DNA from: Chromera velia
Lineage: Eukaryota > Sar > Chromeraceae
Reading direction: 5' to 3'
Assembly: GCA_018398765.1 (NCBI GenBank)
Contig: JAHBMJ010001089.1
Location: forward strand, 1 to 29,215
Length of the DNA stretch: 29,215 bases
In this document: piece after piece, positions 1 to 8,943 of the stretch
Layout of the letters: every line of letters starts with the position of its first letter
Numbering within the stretch: the first letter of the stretch is position 1
Made by a program: the position numbers and the translations under genes
Notes under the pieces: generated by a model
Told to the model about the DNA's origin: nothing
Database searches by the model: none
Seen by the model: the letters and a program-made list of their open reading frames with translations, nothing else

Positions 1-344
1 ACACAGTGTCAGTCAGCGACACGCAATCGAAAAAGGAGGGAAGGCTGAAAGAAACGGCCGTACAGGGAGGCAAGCAGAGGAGGTAAAGAGCCGGAAAGTG
101 GCCAACAAAACGCGACGGATTGATTGGACTGCTGACGCAAATGGACGTCTGGAGTTTTTCGACTGTATGCCGACCGACGAATAGAGAACGGACCTGCAGC
201 AACGCCGGTGTCCGAACCCTTTCTTAACTGGCTTGCCTCCTCGCACACCGTCGCGGAAGTGCTGCACAGGGGAGAAAGAAGCACAGCGTGCAACGCAATG
301 GCGCAGGACCCGGCGGAGACAAGCGGTTGAAGCCGCCAACTCAC

Positions 345-412
345 GACGTTCTGGAACTCCGATGCCAGGTTCGCGTCACAGCCATCACGCCCACCCAGAT
401 GCTGCCCAAGAC
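345..412 (-). CDS. Exon-like segment D, copy 1
   Basis: A 68-nt segment on the minus strand is bounded by a TTTGCAG acceptor and a GTGAGT donor. In one frame it encodes IWVGVMAVTRTWHRSS. A diverged copy at 2574-2504 has the same two splice signals and encodes VWAGVMAATRDWDRNF. Conservation of the reading frame and of both splice sites suggests a real duplicated exon of a minus-strand gene, but I do not recognise the protein and cannot link it to neighbouring exons with certainty. The plus-strand reading of the same bases is also open, so the coding assignment is tentative. Confidence 0.4.
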
Positions 413-825
413 CTGCAAACGAAAGACGGAATGCAGAGTCAGATTTCCGACGACTGCGGGCGCACGGAAGGGCAAGGAGACAGTTAGAAAGCATGAGTAC
501 GGAGACAGCCAAAAAGAACGCAAACGGATGGAGAGGGGCGGGGTGATTCGGAAACGAGCAGACCCCCGGAGAGAGGAAAAAGCGAAGAAGAGCGGGACCC
601 TACACGAGAGATCTGTGCGATTGGAAGCTGAAGAACCCCGTTGTACTCTCTTTCGTTTTCCATCGCGGGTCTGCTCCACGAGACTGCCAAAGCTTGGTGC
701 ACGGCACGTCCTTTTTTGTGTGTCAATTCGGCCAGACTGCGAAAGCTGAAGAGCCTTAGTGTACTCTGCATCTTTTTTCGTGCATTCAATCGGTCATACT
801 GAAAAAACCGAACTGAAAAGCGAAC

Positions 826-912
826 CTGCCGAGGTGTCATGTTCTTGTTAGAGAGAGACCCACACTCCCTTGCACTCCAATTGTCCTTCCCAGAGGCGCG
901 CCTGCAAGCCGC
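826..912 (-). pseudogene. Exon-like segment A, copy 2 (in-frame stop)
   Basis: This 87-nt minus-strand segment lies between a GGTTGCTGCAG acceptor and CGGCAG|GTTCG. It aligns with the segment at 1594-1502: both start with Gly-Gly-Leu and end with Thr-Ser-Ala, and the lengths differ by 6 nt. This copy carries an in-frame TAA after WVSL, so if copy 1 is coding this one is broken or uses an earlier donor. It belongs to a block of about 0.33-0.39 kb that is duplicated between 490-880 and 1230-1560. Confidence 0.35.
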
Positions 913-1084
913 CTGCAGCAACCGTGCACAGGGACGGAGCACCGATAAGAAGAAGAATCTCTGTGAGCTCTGATACCTCGCGGAAGCATCTAAAGCGACA
1001 GTCAAAGAGCAAGAGAGAGTCTCGACACGCCCGAAGAAATGGGCGTGCAGGGAAGACGCAAAGGAAACCCGCTGACCGACGTAC

Positions 1085-1201
1085 CCCGTGGAGGCCTTGC
1101 AGGCTCGACTCCTCTCCGCCACCTCCACGCACCCCCGAACAGCCCGCGCCCGGGGCCGCCACCTTCAGGACGGCCATGAGCTCCCCTGAGGTTCCTGACA
1201 A
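1085..1201 (-). CDS. Exon-like segment of unknown protein
   Basis: A 117-nt (39-codon) stretch on the minus strand starts after a good acceptor (CCCTTTTTTCCTGCAG) and ends at a GTACGT donor. One frame reads LSGTSGELMAVLKVAAPG and then a Gly/Glu-rich end. Its first 50 bases resemble the D-type exons at 412-345 and 2574-2504, including the MAV core, so it may be a third diverged copy. A second frame is also open. No family is recognised. Confidence 0.35.
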
Positions 1202-1501
1202 CTGCAGGAAAAAAGGGCGGAGTCGAACTCATGTATGAGCACTGAGACAGCCAGAAAGAACACAGACGGAGAATGGCGGGGCGAAAACGAGCGAACACTG
1301 GGAAAAAGCGCAGAAGAGCAGGCCCCAATATGAGAGGCCTGTGCAATTGGAAGCTGAAGAACCCTGCTCTACTCTCTTTCGTTTTCCATCGCGGGTCTGC
1401 TCGGCCAGGCTGCCAAAGCTAAAGAGCCTGGGTGTACTCTACGTCATTTTTCGCACGTTTGTTCGGCCAGGCTGAAAAAAGCCAACTGAAGGAAGAAAAA
1501 C

Positions 1502-1594
1502 CTGCCGACGTACTGTCGTCCTGTTGGAGGGAAACCCGTTCCCTCACACGCTCCTTAGACTCCGACTGTCCTCCTCGCAGGTGCACCAAGCCGC
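1502..1594 (-). CDS. Exon-like segment A, copy 1
   Basis: A 93-nt minus-strand segment is preceded by CTGTTTCGCTCAG and followed by GCAG|GTTTTTC. It encodes GLVHLRGGQSESKERVRERV followed by SLQQDDSTSA. The related segment at 912-826 keeps the length modulo 3 but has a stop. The charged, low-complexity protein is not recognisable. Coding status rests on splice-like borders and on a duplicated frame. Confidence 0.35.
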
Positions 1595-1966
1595 CTGAGC
1601 GAAACAGGGCAGACGCAAAAAAAAAAACACGACTGAGCTTCGAGTCATCGCAGGAGAAAGAAAAACCGAGAAAAGTGGAACAACATTCTAGACAGACATT
1701 TTCATTCGGCCTGCCGGCAGACACTGAAACCTTGAGACGCCTGCTTCCTCACTTCTGCGGCCACCCATGATGCACTGACCAGGACTCGCACGCGCACTTC
1801 GATGTCGCATGCAGCCAAGCGAGACTAGGCACATACGCACGCGAAGAGAAGTACGCCCATCAACGGCCACACGCACAGACTCCTGCCTAGCTGACAGTCA
1901 CGTGACAGCCACTCACGCAGGCACGCCGGGGAGGCCAAGAGGTTTAGAGATCCAGTTCAGAGATAC

Positions 1967-2160
1967 CTGCTGTCGAGGCCCGTGTTGACCAGCAAAAAAG
2001 CCACATACTCGACATTTTGCATCAGCATCTAGGTAAGAACCCTGCAGAGGTGCGTCTTTGAAATCCTCTATCCCCATGTTACACCCTTTGTCCTTTGGCG
2101 TTGTATTCCCGTAATACGCGTGGGCAAGCCGGTTCTTCGTCTTGTTCGACAGCACCCACT
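1967..2160 (-). CDS. Internal exon of an unidentified minus-strand gene
   Basis: This is the best exon in the left part. It is 194 nt long, with acceptor GTCACCGTACGTGCAG and donor CAGCAG|GTATCT. Two bases complete the first codon, then 64 codons run open: WVLSNKTKNRLAHAYYGNTT, continuing through KGCNMGIEDFKDAPLQG and ending near CRVCGFFAGQHGPRQQ. The CRVC pair plus the following His could be part of a metal site, but one CxxC is not enough to call a zinc finger. The composition is balanced and unlike the low-complexity surroundings. Neighbouring exons may be the D- and A-type segments, but phases were not reconciled. Family unknown. Confidence 0.55.
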
Positions 2161-2503
2161 CTGCACGTACGGTGACCACGCACGCAGTCAATCAGCGACG
2201 TCCGTCACGGGATGCACGCGGAGTGAGCGGAGACAGAGAAGAAGCAAAGTCGACGAGAAAACGAGACGCGGTGAGAAAGAGCACATGCAAGATCGATTGA
2301 CCAGTAAACTGGAGTCTCAGAGGATCGATCAAGCAAACAAAAAACCGACCTGCGGCAACGCCGGTGTCCCCACCCTTCTTAAGTGGCTCCCCTCCTCGCA
2401 CAGGGAAACGGCAGAGCTGCAGAGAGAACAAAAAGAAGGAATCCGACATCAAAAAAAAGGGTGTAGGTTCACAAAGGAAGCGGAGCAGAAATCGCCGACT
2501 CAC

Positions 2504-2574
2504 CGGCGCGTTCTGAAGTTCCGATCCCAGTCTCGCGTCGCAGCCATCACGCCCGCCCAGACGTTGTTCGAGAC
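2504..2574 (-). CDS. Exon-like segment D, copy 2
   Basis: A 71-nt minus-strand segment lies between TTTGCCTGCAG and a GTGAGT donor and encodes VSNNVWAGVMAATRDWDRNF followed by RTR. It is paired with copy 1 at 412-345; 14 of 23 aligned residues match. The flanking bases are also duplicated: the run CAACGCCGGTGTC occurs at both about 203 and 2355. This copy therefore belongs to a duplication with an offset of about 2.15 kb. Confidence 0.4.
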
Positions 2575-2689
2575 CTGCAGGCAAACAAAGACGGTTGGGG
2601 ACAAAACGCGGTCAAACAGTGGTCTCGAGCCAAATTGGAGAGCAGATCGAACGCGCACATGAATGCCATGAATAAAATACAAAGGACAT

Positions 2690-2970
2690 CAATCCGACCA
2701 TGTATGCAGCCAAGCGCGGAAGAGAGATCGAAATCCAGCCACGTGAAGGAGTATACACACGCATCCAATCCGACACACCGTCTAGTCCGACCATATATGC
2801 AGCCAAGCGCGGAAGAGAGATCGAAACCAGGCAGAGAGATCGAAATCCACGTACAGAGACGGGAAATAGAACTATGAAACTGACAGCCAGATCGATGAGA
2901 TGAGAACAGCAGATGCAGGATGCAGAAAGGATGAGATGAGAACAGCGGATGCAGGATGCAGGAAGGAAAG
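2690..2970. repeat. Short direct repeats
   Basis: Two copies of a unit containing ATGCAGCCAAGCGCGGAAGA lie about 92 bp apart (2702 and 2794). They are followed by two copies of a GATGAGATGAGAACAGC / ATGCAGGATGCAG unit of about 38 bp (about 2894-2965). No coding function is evident; the short ORFs here are products of the repeats. Confidence 0.6.
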
Positions 2971-3169
2971 GTTCGAGACGAGCAGCACAAGAAGAGGTAG
3001 AGACATAGTGACACTGCTGGAGAAATTTTCTTTCGGATGACGAGAAAGAAGGGGGAAGGCCCGCAGATGCTGCGGTCTCGACAGACTACGCAAAAACGAG
3101 ACCAGACTGCTAGACGCAGGTACACACGCACTCTCTCACCGCACGCATACACCATCGTACACCGGCCCA

Positions 3170-4040
3170 ACAGTCACGCACAACACGCGCACGTCAATCT
3201 AAAGAGATGGAGGTGCCGAATGTATGATGGAGAATTTTTGTTTGGACATGCACGCACGTGAACGAGCACCAAGCACACACGAAGATCCAATCCGACCAGC
3301 CAGGTATCGGAAGAGAGAAACCACGGACGCAATCGAACGTTCAGCCATGCACACAGGTCAACGAGCATCAGACACACGCGAAGATCCAATCCGACCAGCC
3401 AAGCGGAACGAGTGTCGGAACGACGCAGTCGACCCTGAGTCACACACGTGAACGAGCACCAGACACACACGCCTATCCACCAAACACCCGGAGGTCTCGG
3501 ACCAATAGCCATTCGATCACACACAGCTCTCGTCAAGCTAAAGAAATGGAGATCTCGAATGTATCATGGAGAACGTTTTGTTCGGCCGCAATCGATCCTC
3601 AGGCACACACGTGAACGAGCACGAGACACACACGAAGATCCAATCCGGCCAGCCAGACGGATGCAATCGACCTTCAGCCACCCAGACACATACAAAGTTC
3701 CAGTCTGACCAGCCAAGTGGAACGAGTCGATCGACCTTCAGCCATGCGAACGAGTATGCACCGAACACCTGGAGGTCTCGGACCAACAGCCATTCAATCT
3801 CATACAGTTCTCGGCACTTCGATCTGGAGACACCAAACGTATGCTGTAGAAAATGTCGTTCAGCCTGTTCGGACGATGTTCAGCCATGCACGTGAACAAG
3901 ACACTCAAAAGCTCCAGACCCCTCCCGTCTGACTTCCGCGGCCATCCGTGATGTACCGACACATACCGACACACACAGCATACACGCACGCGCGCTTCAA
4001 TCTGGAGACGTCGCATGCAGCCAGGCCAGACTGGGCACAT
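3170..4040. repeat. Degenerate higher-order tandem repeats
   Basis: A motif close to GTGAACGAGCACCAGACACA followed by CGAAGATCCAATCCGACCAGCC recurs near 3258, 3357, 3448 (partial), 3611 and 3682. A second motif (AATCTAAAGAGATGGAG, then GAATGTATGATGGAGAA) recurs near 3190, 3530 and 3815. The two motifs alternate, giving an imperfect larger repeat. The tail (about 3930-4040) resembles 1750-1840 (CATGCAGCCA, GGCACATACGCACGC). I see no convincing gene between 2690 and 4250. Confidence 0.6.
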
Positions 4041-4249
4041 ACGCACGCATACGACCTCGGAAACCGACCTGCGATGATATTGAATTAGTAGCCGCACACC
4101 CCGACGTCTCATGATGATATTGAGCTCACCGCCAGGCCTAGGCGCCGGCATAGGTTTATGCCCTAGAAGCATATACACCATAGGGTCAGAAACCTAGGCA
4201 CCGACCAAAGCCATATAACACGGAGGCCGGGTGATCCAGACGGAACCTC

Positions 4250-4810
4250 GATCGATCGCTAATTGACTAACGCCACGTATGGGGACGCGGCATGCATGAA
4301 AAAACCCTCAATCATCATTAACGCCAGGTCTAGAGAGGTAAGCACACTTAAGCAAGGGAAGCGAAGACCCAAAAGAACCGAGGGCAGACATAACACTGAA
4401 AGGCGACGCTCTTCTGTTACCGAAAGAAACCCAGAGAAGAAAAATCCCATCCAGAGACATGACGGGTCGTGCATGCACACTTTAGAAGGAAACTTACAAA
4501 AAGCACAACAGGAAGGAAACCACAAAAAAAAATATAGATGCAACGTAGGCAGAGCACAAGCGAGAGCGGTGCCGGAAAGATCGTGAAATCAGGGCTAAAG
4601 CACACCACTCCGCGGTGCATCATGCACCACGTACACTCTTGCTTCGACAAAAGACAGTTAAAGCAATTTACATACACAAACAATACTCCCAAAGGCAACT
4701 TGGATCCACTTTACGGAGTGTATACAAGCACGCAAATAATAAAACTAACATAACCAAAAAACGAGAGACATATAATCATCATAGTCTGATTAACTCCCTT
4801 CACACAGCCG
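4250..4810. other. Interval with no supported gene
   Basis: About 560 bp of moderately AT-rich sequence without a convincing ORF or RNA. The only structure noticed is a short near-palindrome, GGTGCATCATGCACC (about 4615-4629). Confidence 0.4.
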
Positions 4811-4812
4811 AC

Positions 4813-5370
4813 TCAGGGTCCTCCTGCACAAAGCGGTCTCTGACCGAGAAGAGAGACTGGCTGGAACGGCAACCTCTGACCCCTGCCGTGGAATGCAGAG
4901 GTCAGAACATTGATCGCCACATATCTCTGCAGCGTACAACCGAGGATCTTCCAGTAACGATCAGTCAACCAAGCCTGTACAGCTATCAGCTCACCCTCTG
5001 TTGAAAACCCTGCCCTCGAGCTAACCACACTGACCAGCTCTTTAACGAAAGAGACAATCTCCCTGTCCGGACGTTCAAAGGTCTCGAAGACTAATAGGAC
5101 AAACCATATTGTCAATCCCACAACGCGTGCTGCTACTGCATACTTCCACACTTTTTCTTCACTCTTCGTCTTTGCTGCTGCCCCTACTGTTTTAGATCTT
5201 GTACGCAGGCGGGAAGCATTGGAAAAAATTGGAAAAGTCACAAAAACGTCCGCAAGGAGGGTGTCTCCATTCGATAGAGAGGCGAAAAGGTTCACTCGCT
5301 TGTTGCGCTCCTCGGTGAGACTTGAGTTCATCGCTACCCCCAAGTGCTCAAAAGTCGTCTCCTCAAGCAT
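4813..5370 (-). CDS. Orphan protein with one likely membrane segment
   Basis: A 185-codon ORF from ATG to TGA. Residues 1-75 are soluble and mixed-charge. Residues about 76-95 (KYAVAARVVGLTIWFVLLVF) form a hydrophobic segment fit for a membrane helix. Residues 96-160 are well composed (Trp, Tyr, Asp and Glu distributed normally), and the last 25 are Gly/Pro/Arg-rich. A TAG lies 39 bases upstream in frame, itself followed by a possible TTTACCTAG|AT acceptor, so this could also be a last exon. The composition is protein-like, unlike nearby shadow ORFs, but the family is not recognised. It could equally be a remnant of a mobile-element ORF. Confidence 0.45.
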   Translation of the reverse strand: MLEETTFEHLGVAMNSSLTEERNKRVNLFASLSNGDTLLADVFVTFPIFSNASRLRTRSKTVGAAAKTKSEEKVWKYAVAARVVGLTIWFVLLVFETFERPDREIVSFVKELVSVVSSRAGFSTEGELIAVQAWLTDRYWKILGCTLQRYVAINVLTSAFHGRGQRLPFQPVSLLGQRPLCAGGP

Positions 5371-6280
5371 ATGAGTATGTCGGAGACCCTTCAGGATCTA
5401 GGTAAATATACCTTTCACCTGCTCATGCCGCCAGTGCACTCCCCCCCTATTTGGGCATTTCTGTGCGTGGTGGCCCCGAGGGTTAAGCGGTGACCTATAT
5501 ACACATACACCTGCCTTTCACATCTTGAAGATTGGGAGGCCTAAACGAATGTGCAGTGCGACTCTGTACACTGCCGGAGGGAAACGCAACCAACCTGATG
5601 ACGGAATGGCGCTGAGCCATGCGGAGGCTCCGTTGCCAGAGTATGAAATTTAATGGAGACGGAAACGCTCAGACAGCCCTACCTTAGAGAAGAGGAAGAC
5701 TCTGCGGGATTGATGGAGCACGTCCGTTATCTTCTGCTACTTTTGGGTATGAGGGGCTCTCCACCAGCATCCTGACTGAGCGTTCCATCCTAGGTTCCAT
5801 CCTTAGTGTAGAGGATGGTGGGCCTTTAGCTTCACGGACTCCGTTGCATTCTCTGCTCTCTCGTATTCCCTCTTCAATGCCTACAGCCAGAGGAGCGCAA
5901 AAAAGGCATCTCTGTCTGAGGACTGACTCACGCTGCACGCACTCATGAACCATTGGTTCACGTTTTGGTCATGAGCTGCCAAAAATTCATTTATAGGCAA
6001 AAAGTCTTCTTCTGAGGGGCGAAAACCCCCCTAAAACTACGCTAAAAACCCCTTTAAAAACCATAAAATTCACTTTTTAAAGAGCCTCTACCAAAAATTT
6101 GGGACTGCGTGCAGCGCGGACTCACTGGGGCCCAAGAAGGACTGGTCGGTGAGACGTTTTATCACCGTCAACAGGGTCGCTCTACAGCCACCTAGTAGAC
6201 CTGCCGTTGTGGTCGCTCAAAAGCAGGTAAGACCTAGTCTACTCTGGTACTGCGGTAAGTACGCCTGATTCCACACCTCT
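5371..6280. other. Interval with no supported gene
   Basis: No convincing gene. The interval contains a GAGGGGCGAAAACCCCCC stretch and a run of AAAACCCC-like words (6010-6065). Around 5466-5490 a stretch resembles a tRNA A-box, but no B-box follows it. Confidence 0.35.
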
Positions 6281-6282
6281 CC

Positions 6283-6414
6283 GTGCGCCATGCTGTCTAA
6301 ACCTTCAGAATGACTGCCTGCGCTGACCCCAGACAGCCCTGACGGGCCGCCTGGGGTCTTATGTATGACCTTCCCCAAGTAGTCCTTACGGACCGCCTGC
6401 GGCACCCCAGGCAC
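6283..6414 (+). pseudogene. Inverted fragment of a non-LTR retroelement C-terminus
   Basis: The bases CCGTGCGCCATGCTGTCTAAACC (6285 on, +) match the minus strand at about 7265-7242, which lies inside the longer retroelement fragment at 7545-7096. The peptide ATGLSK-like core (MLSKP) is shared. Downstream, both contain GGCCGCCTGGGG / CACCCCAGGC words. It is a short decayed copy in opposite orientation, about 0.9 kb from its relative. Confidence 0.4.
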
Positions 6415-6460
6415 TCAAGGGGTCTTTCTGCATTCTCTCTATAGTATGAAAAACGTTGAA

Positions 6461-6567
6461 AAAAATTTAAAAATGCCTTTATTCCAGGATTTAGTATCTG
6501 AACGCAACTTTAAAAAATTTAAAAATGCCTTTATTCTAGGATTTAGTATCTGAACGCAACTTTAAAA
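6461..6567. repeat. Two tandem copies of a 52-bp AT-rich unit
   Basis: The run AATTTAAAAATGCCTTTATT begins at 6464 and again at 6516. The following GGATTTAGTATCTGAACGCA is repeated with one base difference. The surrounding 6430-6720 is strongly AT-rich, without coding signal. Confidence 0.85.
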
Positions 6568-6717
6568 ATTCATTTACAATGCCTCAAATTCAATCAATAA
6601 ATCAAAATTTTTATATAATTCTAGATATTATTTTATAGAAAAGAATTAAATCAAATTTTCTAAATAATTTTCCAGAGTAAATTTCCACTCTGTAATAAGT
6701 TTATAAACAATGCAAAG

Positions 6718-6999
6718 TTGCATGTATCACTTTTTGTTTACTTGGATTCGCACCTCCCAGACAAGCTCGAAATCTTCTGCCTTATCATGGTGGTAAGGGA
6801 CACAGGCATCGATTGCCTGTCTGAATGTTCTGCGGCGGTTCTCTTCAGTGACAAGAATGAGAAGAGACGAAAGTTGAAAGTAACCGTCAACTTAATGTGT
6901 ATCCACTGGTATCTATCGCTGATCGTGACCGCCAAACAAAAAGTTGCTGCCGGTCTGTATGACCTGGTTAGACCTTTGATGCACGGCATGCATGTATAG
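6718..6999 (+). CDS. Short ORF of uncertain status
   Basis: Open for about 93 codons, with balanced composition: LPDKLEIFCLIMVVRDTGID, then a basic KNEKRRKLKVTVN and a hydrophobic WYLSLIV stretch. The opening codon is not ATG; the first internal ATG lies near the LIM. It could be a mobile-element fragment, since it sits between AT-rich repeats and a retroelement remnant. No family recognised. Confidence 0.25.
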   Translation: MHVSLFVYLDSHLPDKLEIFCLIMVVRDTGIDCLSECSAAVLFSDKNEKRRKLKVTVNLMCIHWYLSLIVTAKQKVAAGLYDLVRPLMHGMHV

Positions 7000-7095
7000 A
7001 TTGCAAGGTCGCGTCGGCGCGTCCCTCGCGCGAACCTGGTCGGGCATGTGCATCGTGGTTCGTGACGACAAGGTCGGTGCCTTTGGTACCGACCT

Positions 7096-7545
7096 TCACC
7101 CCAAGCAACTCTCAACAACTGCCTGGGGCTTCGCCCCAAGCAGCTCTATATAAACTTCGGTAAAACTACCTGGGGTCGCCCCCAGGCGGCCTGCTAAGGC
7201 CGCCTGCGGTGTGCTTGGGGTACCCCAGGCGCCCCAGGCAGGTTTAGACAGCATGCCGTGCGCCCATTCCTGTTCTGTCATACCCATAATACGCACCCAC
7301 GATTCGCCTAGCTCTCTGTCCGCCTGAGACCATTCGCCTAGCGCAATGACGTCCCCTATAATCCTTGTCAGATAAATCAGCTTCGGCAGAACACAGAAAC
7401 GGAAAAGGAGGTGGGCTCCTTGGGGGTCACCGTACTCTTCCACTGCCTGGCTCAACTCCCGTGCCTCTTTCAGCTCGCGCGCGTATCGCGCGCGTCTCCT
7501 TCGGTCATTTTTGCCGTCTCCTGAACTGATACTTCCTCCATGCAT
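7096..7545 (-). pseudogene. Fragment of a non-LTR reverse transcriptase protein, C-terminal part
   Basis: A 149-codon stretch. Residues 39-62 (core DPQGAHLLFRFCVLPKLIYL) resemble the segment after the RT domain of many LINE-like proteins, where a DPQxALLLLRxC-type motif precedes PKLxYLLR. Residues 10-35 are basic and helical. The frame then enters a Trp/Gly/Pro-rich end generated by CCTGGGG/CCCCAGG repeats, and no RT catalytic block is present upstream. This is therefore a truncated remnant. Its family appears different from the LINE at 17.0-20.1 kb. Assignment is by motif memory, not by search. Confidence 0.5.
7118..7245. repeat. Cluster of CCTGGGG/CCCCAGG hairpins
   Basis: Several short GC palindromes sit together: CTGGGGCTTCGCCCCAAG (about 7123), CCTGGGGTCGCCCCCAGG (about 7170), and TTGGGGTACCCCAGG (about 7215), interleaved with GGCGGCC / GGCCGCC words. 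Related words occur at 6345-6415. They overlap the retroelement remnant. Confidence 0.6.
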
Positions 7546-7786
7546 ATTCCACCATGCAAAAAATGAAAAAGTCTTCGATTGCTTTACGTGACTGAAACAC
7601 CTGTGCAGAGCTAGCTGGCCAGCTATTCAGTATTAATAATAGGTGATCGCATAAGAGACAATCCAGAAAACGACACAATTTTGCTTTAGTTCAGATCGAA
7701 GGCCGGTGTCTAGCAGTCAAATCAAGATTCTGTTTGCTTCCTTCCTTCCTTCGCAGCTTGACTCTGAAAAAAGAATTCCTTCCTTC
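7546..7786 (+). promoter_or_regulatory. Upstream region of the DUF3611 gene
   Basis: About 240 bp between the retroelement remnant and the gene start. It holds an AT-rich patch (TATTCAGTATTAATAATAGG, 7624-7643) and a pyrimidine-rich leader with CTTCCTTCCTTCGCAG just before the ATG. No defined promoter motif is recognised. The TTCGCAG could alternatively be a splice acceptor for a 5' UTR exon. Confidence 0.25.
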
Positions 7787-8695
7787 ATGAGGAGCGCTGT
7801 GTTCACCTTCTTCTCTGCCACTTTGACAGCGGCATGCGCAGGAGCGCATGGAGGAACAGTCAGTGCAACAGGAGGGGGGCCCGCATTTCTCCCGCTCTCT
7901 CCGCTCTTCTCGACGAGACGAAGCTCCTTCCCTCCGTCAGAGTTCAGGAGGCAGTCTCGTTCTCGTTGGGCTCCTCAGGAAGCGAGACGGAAAGAGGAGC
8001 TGTGGAGCAGGGCGACAGCGCTGTGTGGTGCCGTTTCGGAAGCTCCGACAGAAGGGAGCTTGACTGAGCAGTTGCTGAGAATTCTGACTGATGGTCCCGA
8101 CTCTGCTATCAAGGCGGCAGGCTGGGCGTCTTGGTGGATCCAGTTGATCTTCTCAGTTGTGTCTGCAGTGACTCTTGCTTTCGCTTACAACACCCAAAAC
8201 TTCATGCGAAGAGACAGCAATCCACTGTCTCCTCTTCTCGACGGTTCCCTCTTTACAGCAGCGTCACTTCTTCTTGCCTTTTTTGGCGTTGCACAGTCCT
8301 GGAGATTTCGCTTCCACGAAGCGCCTGTTGTGAAGGGAGAAGAGACCGCGTCGGCGGCTTTCGCACGTAGTTACCGCAAGCTGAGGGGTCTTTTGGCATT
8401 TGCTGAGAGTCTGAACGGGGTGGGTTTGGGAGTGTCCTTGTTGGGCGCCTCTGAGATCATTGGTGTACTGTTCTCGAAGGTGGTTTCCTCAGGGCAGCTG
8501 GGCGTGCTCTCGACAGGACAGACAGCTCCCTTAGGCACGGCTCTCGCGGTGCAACCTCTCGACATCCTCATTCTTCAGGTCAGAATGATAGAGGGCCAAC
8601 AAGCGGCTTATGAAGCGCATCTTGATTCATACTTTTCTTCTTCTACCAATGCACACGTTTTGTTTCGTTCGGGCTTGCGTCAAATTCAGGAATGA
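7787..8695 (+). CDS. DUF3611-family membrane protein, probably plastid-targeted
   Basis: An intronless 302-codon gene. Residues 1-20 (MRSAVFTFFSATLTAACAGA) read as a signal peptide. Residues 21-70 are Ser/Arg/Pro-rich with few acids and contain GGGPAFLPLSP, like the Phe-containing cleavage motif of red-lineage complex plastids, so a bipartite presequence is inferred. Residues 96-300 match the DUF3611 pattern known from cyanobacteria and chloroplasts: an AGWASWWIQLIFSVVSAVTL helix (111-134), a second helix (153-172), SYRKLRGLLAFAESLNGVGL leading into a third (211-231), and QPLDILILQ (256-264), followed by a soluble tail where the family has a conserved His. The biochemical role of the family is not established. 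The open frame extends upstream to a GTG at 7706, but the ATG at 7787 gives the signal peptide and is preferred. Confidence 0.85.
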   Translation: MRSAVFTFFSATLTAACAGAHGGTVSATGGGPAFLPLSPLFSTRRSSFPPSEFRRQSRSRWAPQEARRKEELWSRATALCGAVSEAPTEGSLTEQLLRILTDGPDSAIKAAGWASWWIQLIFSVVSAVTLAFAYNTQNFMRRDSNPLSPLLDGSLFTAASLLLAFFGVAQSWRFRFHEAPVVKGEETASAAFARSYRKLRGLLAFAESLNGVGLGVSLLGASEIIGVLFSKVVSSGQLGVLSTGQTAPLGTALAVQPLDILILQVRMIEGQQAAYEAHLDSYFSSSTNAHVLFRSGLRQIQE

Positions 8696-8865
8696 AGCTC
8701 TTCTCTGAAATTGTACGGGGATACATTGCACTGCCTGTCTGCCTGTCTGTCTGCAAAGGCGTAAGCCTGGACTGCGCAAGGAAGGGCCGCAGCGTACGCT
8801 CAAGGCCTGGAGCTCTGATACCCTTCCACTGAGAGAGCGCGCCCCCCCCAAAAAGAAAAAAACAG

Positions 8866-8908
8866 AAGAGATTGGAGAAGGAGAAGAAGGGAAAGAAAAG
8901 GCGATATA

Positions 8909-8943
<35 letters not shown>

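Larger units (their letters stand above)
490..1560. repeat. Tandemly duplicated exon-bearing block
   Basis: Bases 490-880 and 1230-1560 are diverged copies lying about 0.7 kb apart. Shared anchors are the GAGACAGCCAGAAAGAAC-like start, the run TCTCTTTCGTTTTCCATCGC (near 648 and 1375), and the AACCTGCCGA region (near 823 and 1500). On the minus strand both copies keep open the short peptide EQTRDGKRKRV followed by GSSASN. The bases between (880-1230) hold another exon-like segment. The arrangement fits local exon duplication in a minus-strand gene. Confidence 0.55.

Noticed and set aside
5466-5490. tRNA-like A-box (TGGCCCCGAGGGTTAAGCGG)
   Set aside because: No B-box, acceptor stem or anticodon arm could be found at tRNA distance; a tRNA-derived SINE is possible but unsupported.
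5684-5953. 89-codon minus-strand ORF
   Set aside because: Composition is not distinctive, both strands are partly open, and no motif or splice context supports it.
7706-7786. Upstream GTG as start of the DUF3611 gene
   Set aside because: Nuclear genes rarely use GTG, and only the ATG at 7787 puts the signal peptide at the N-terminus.
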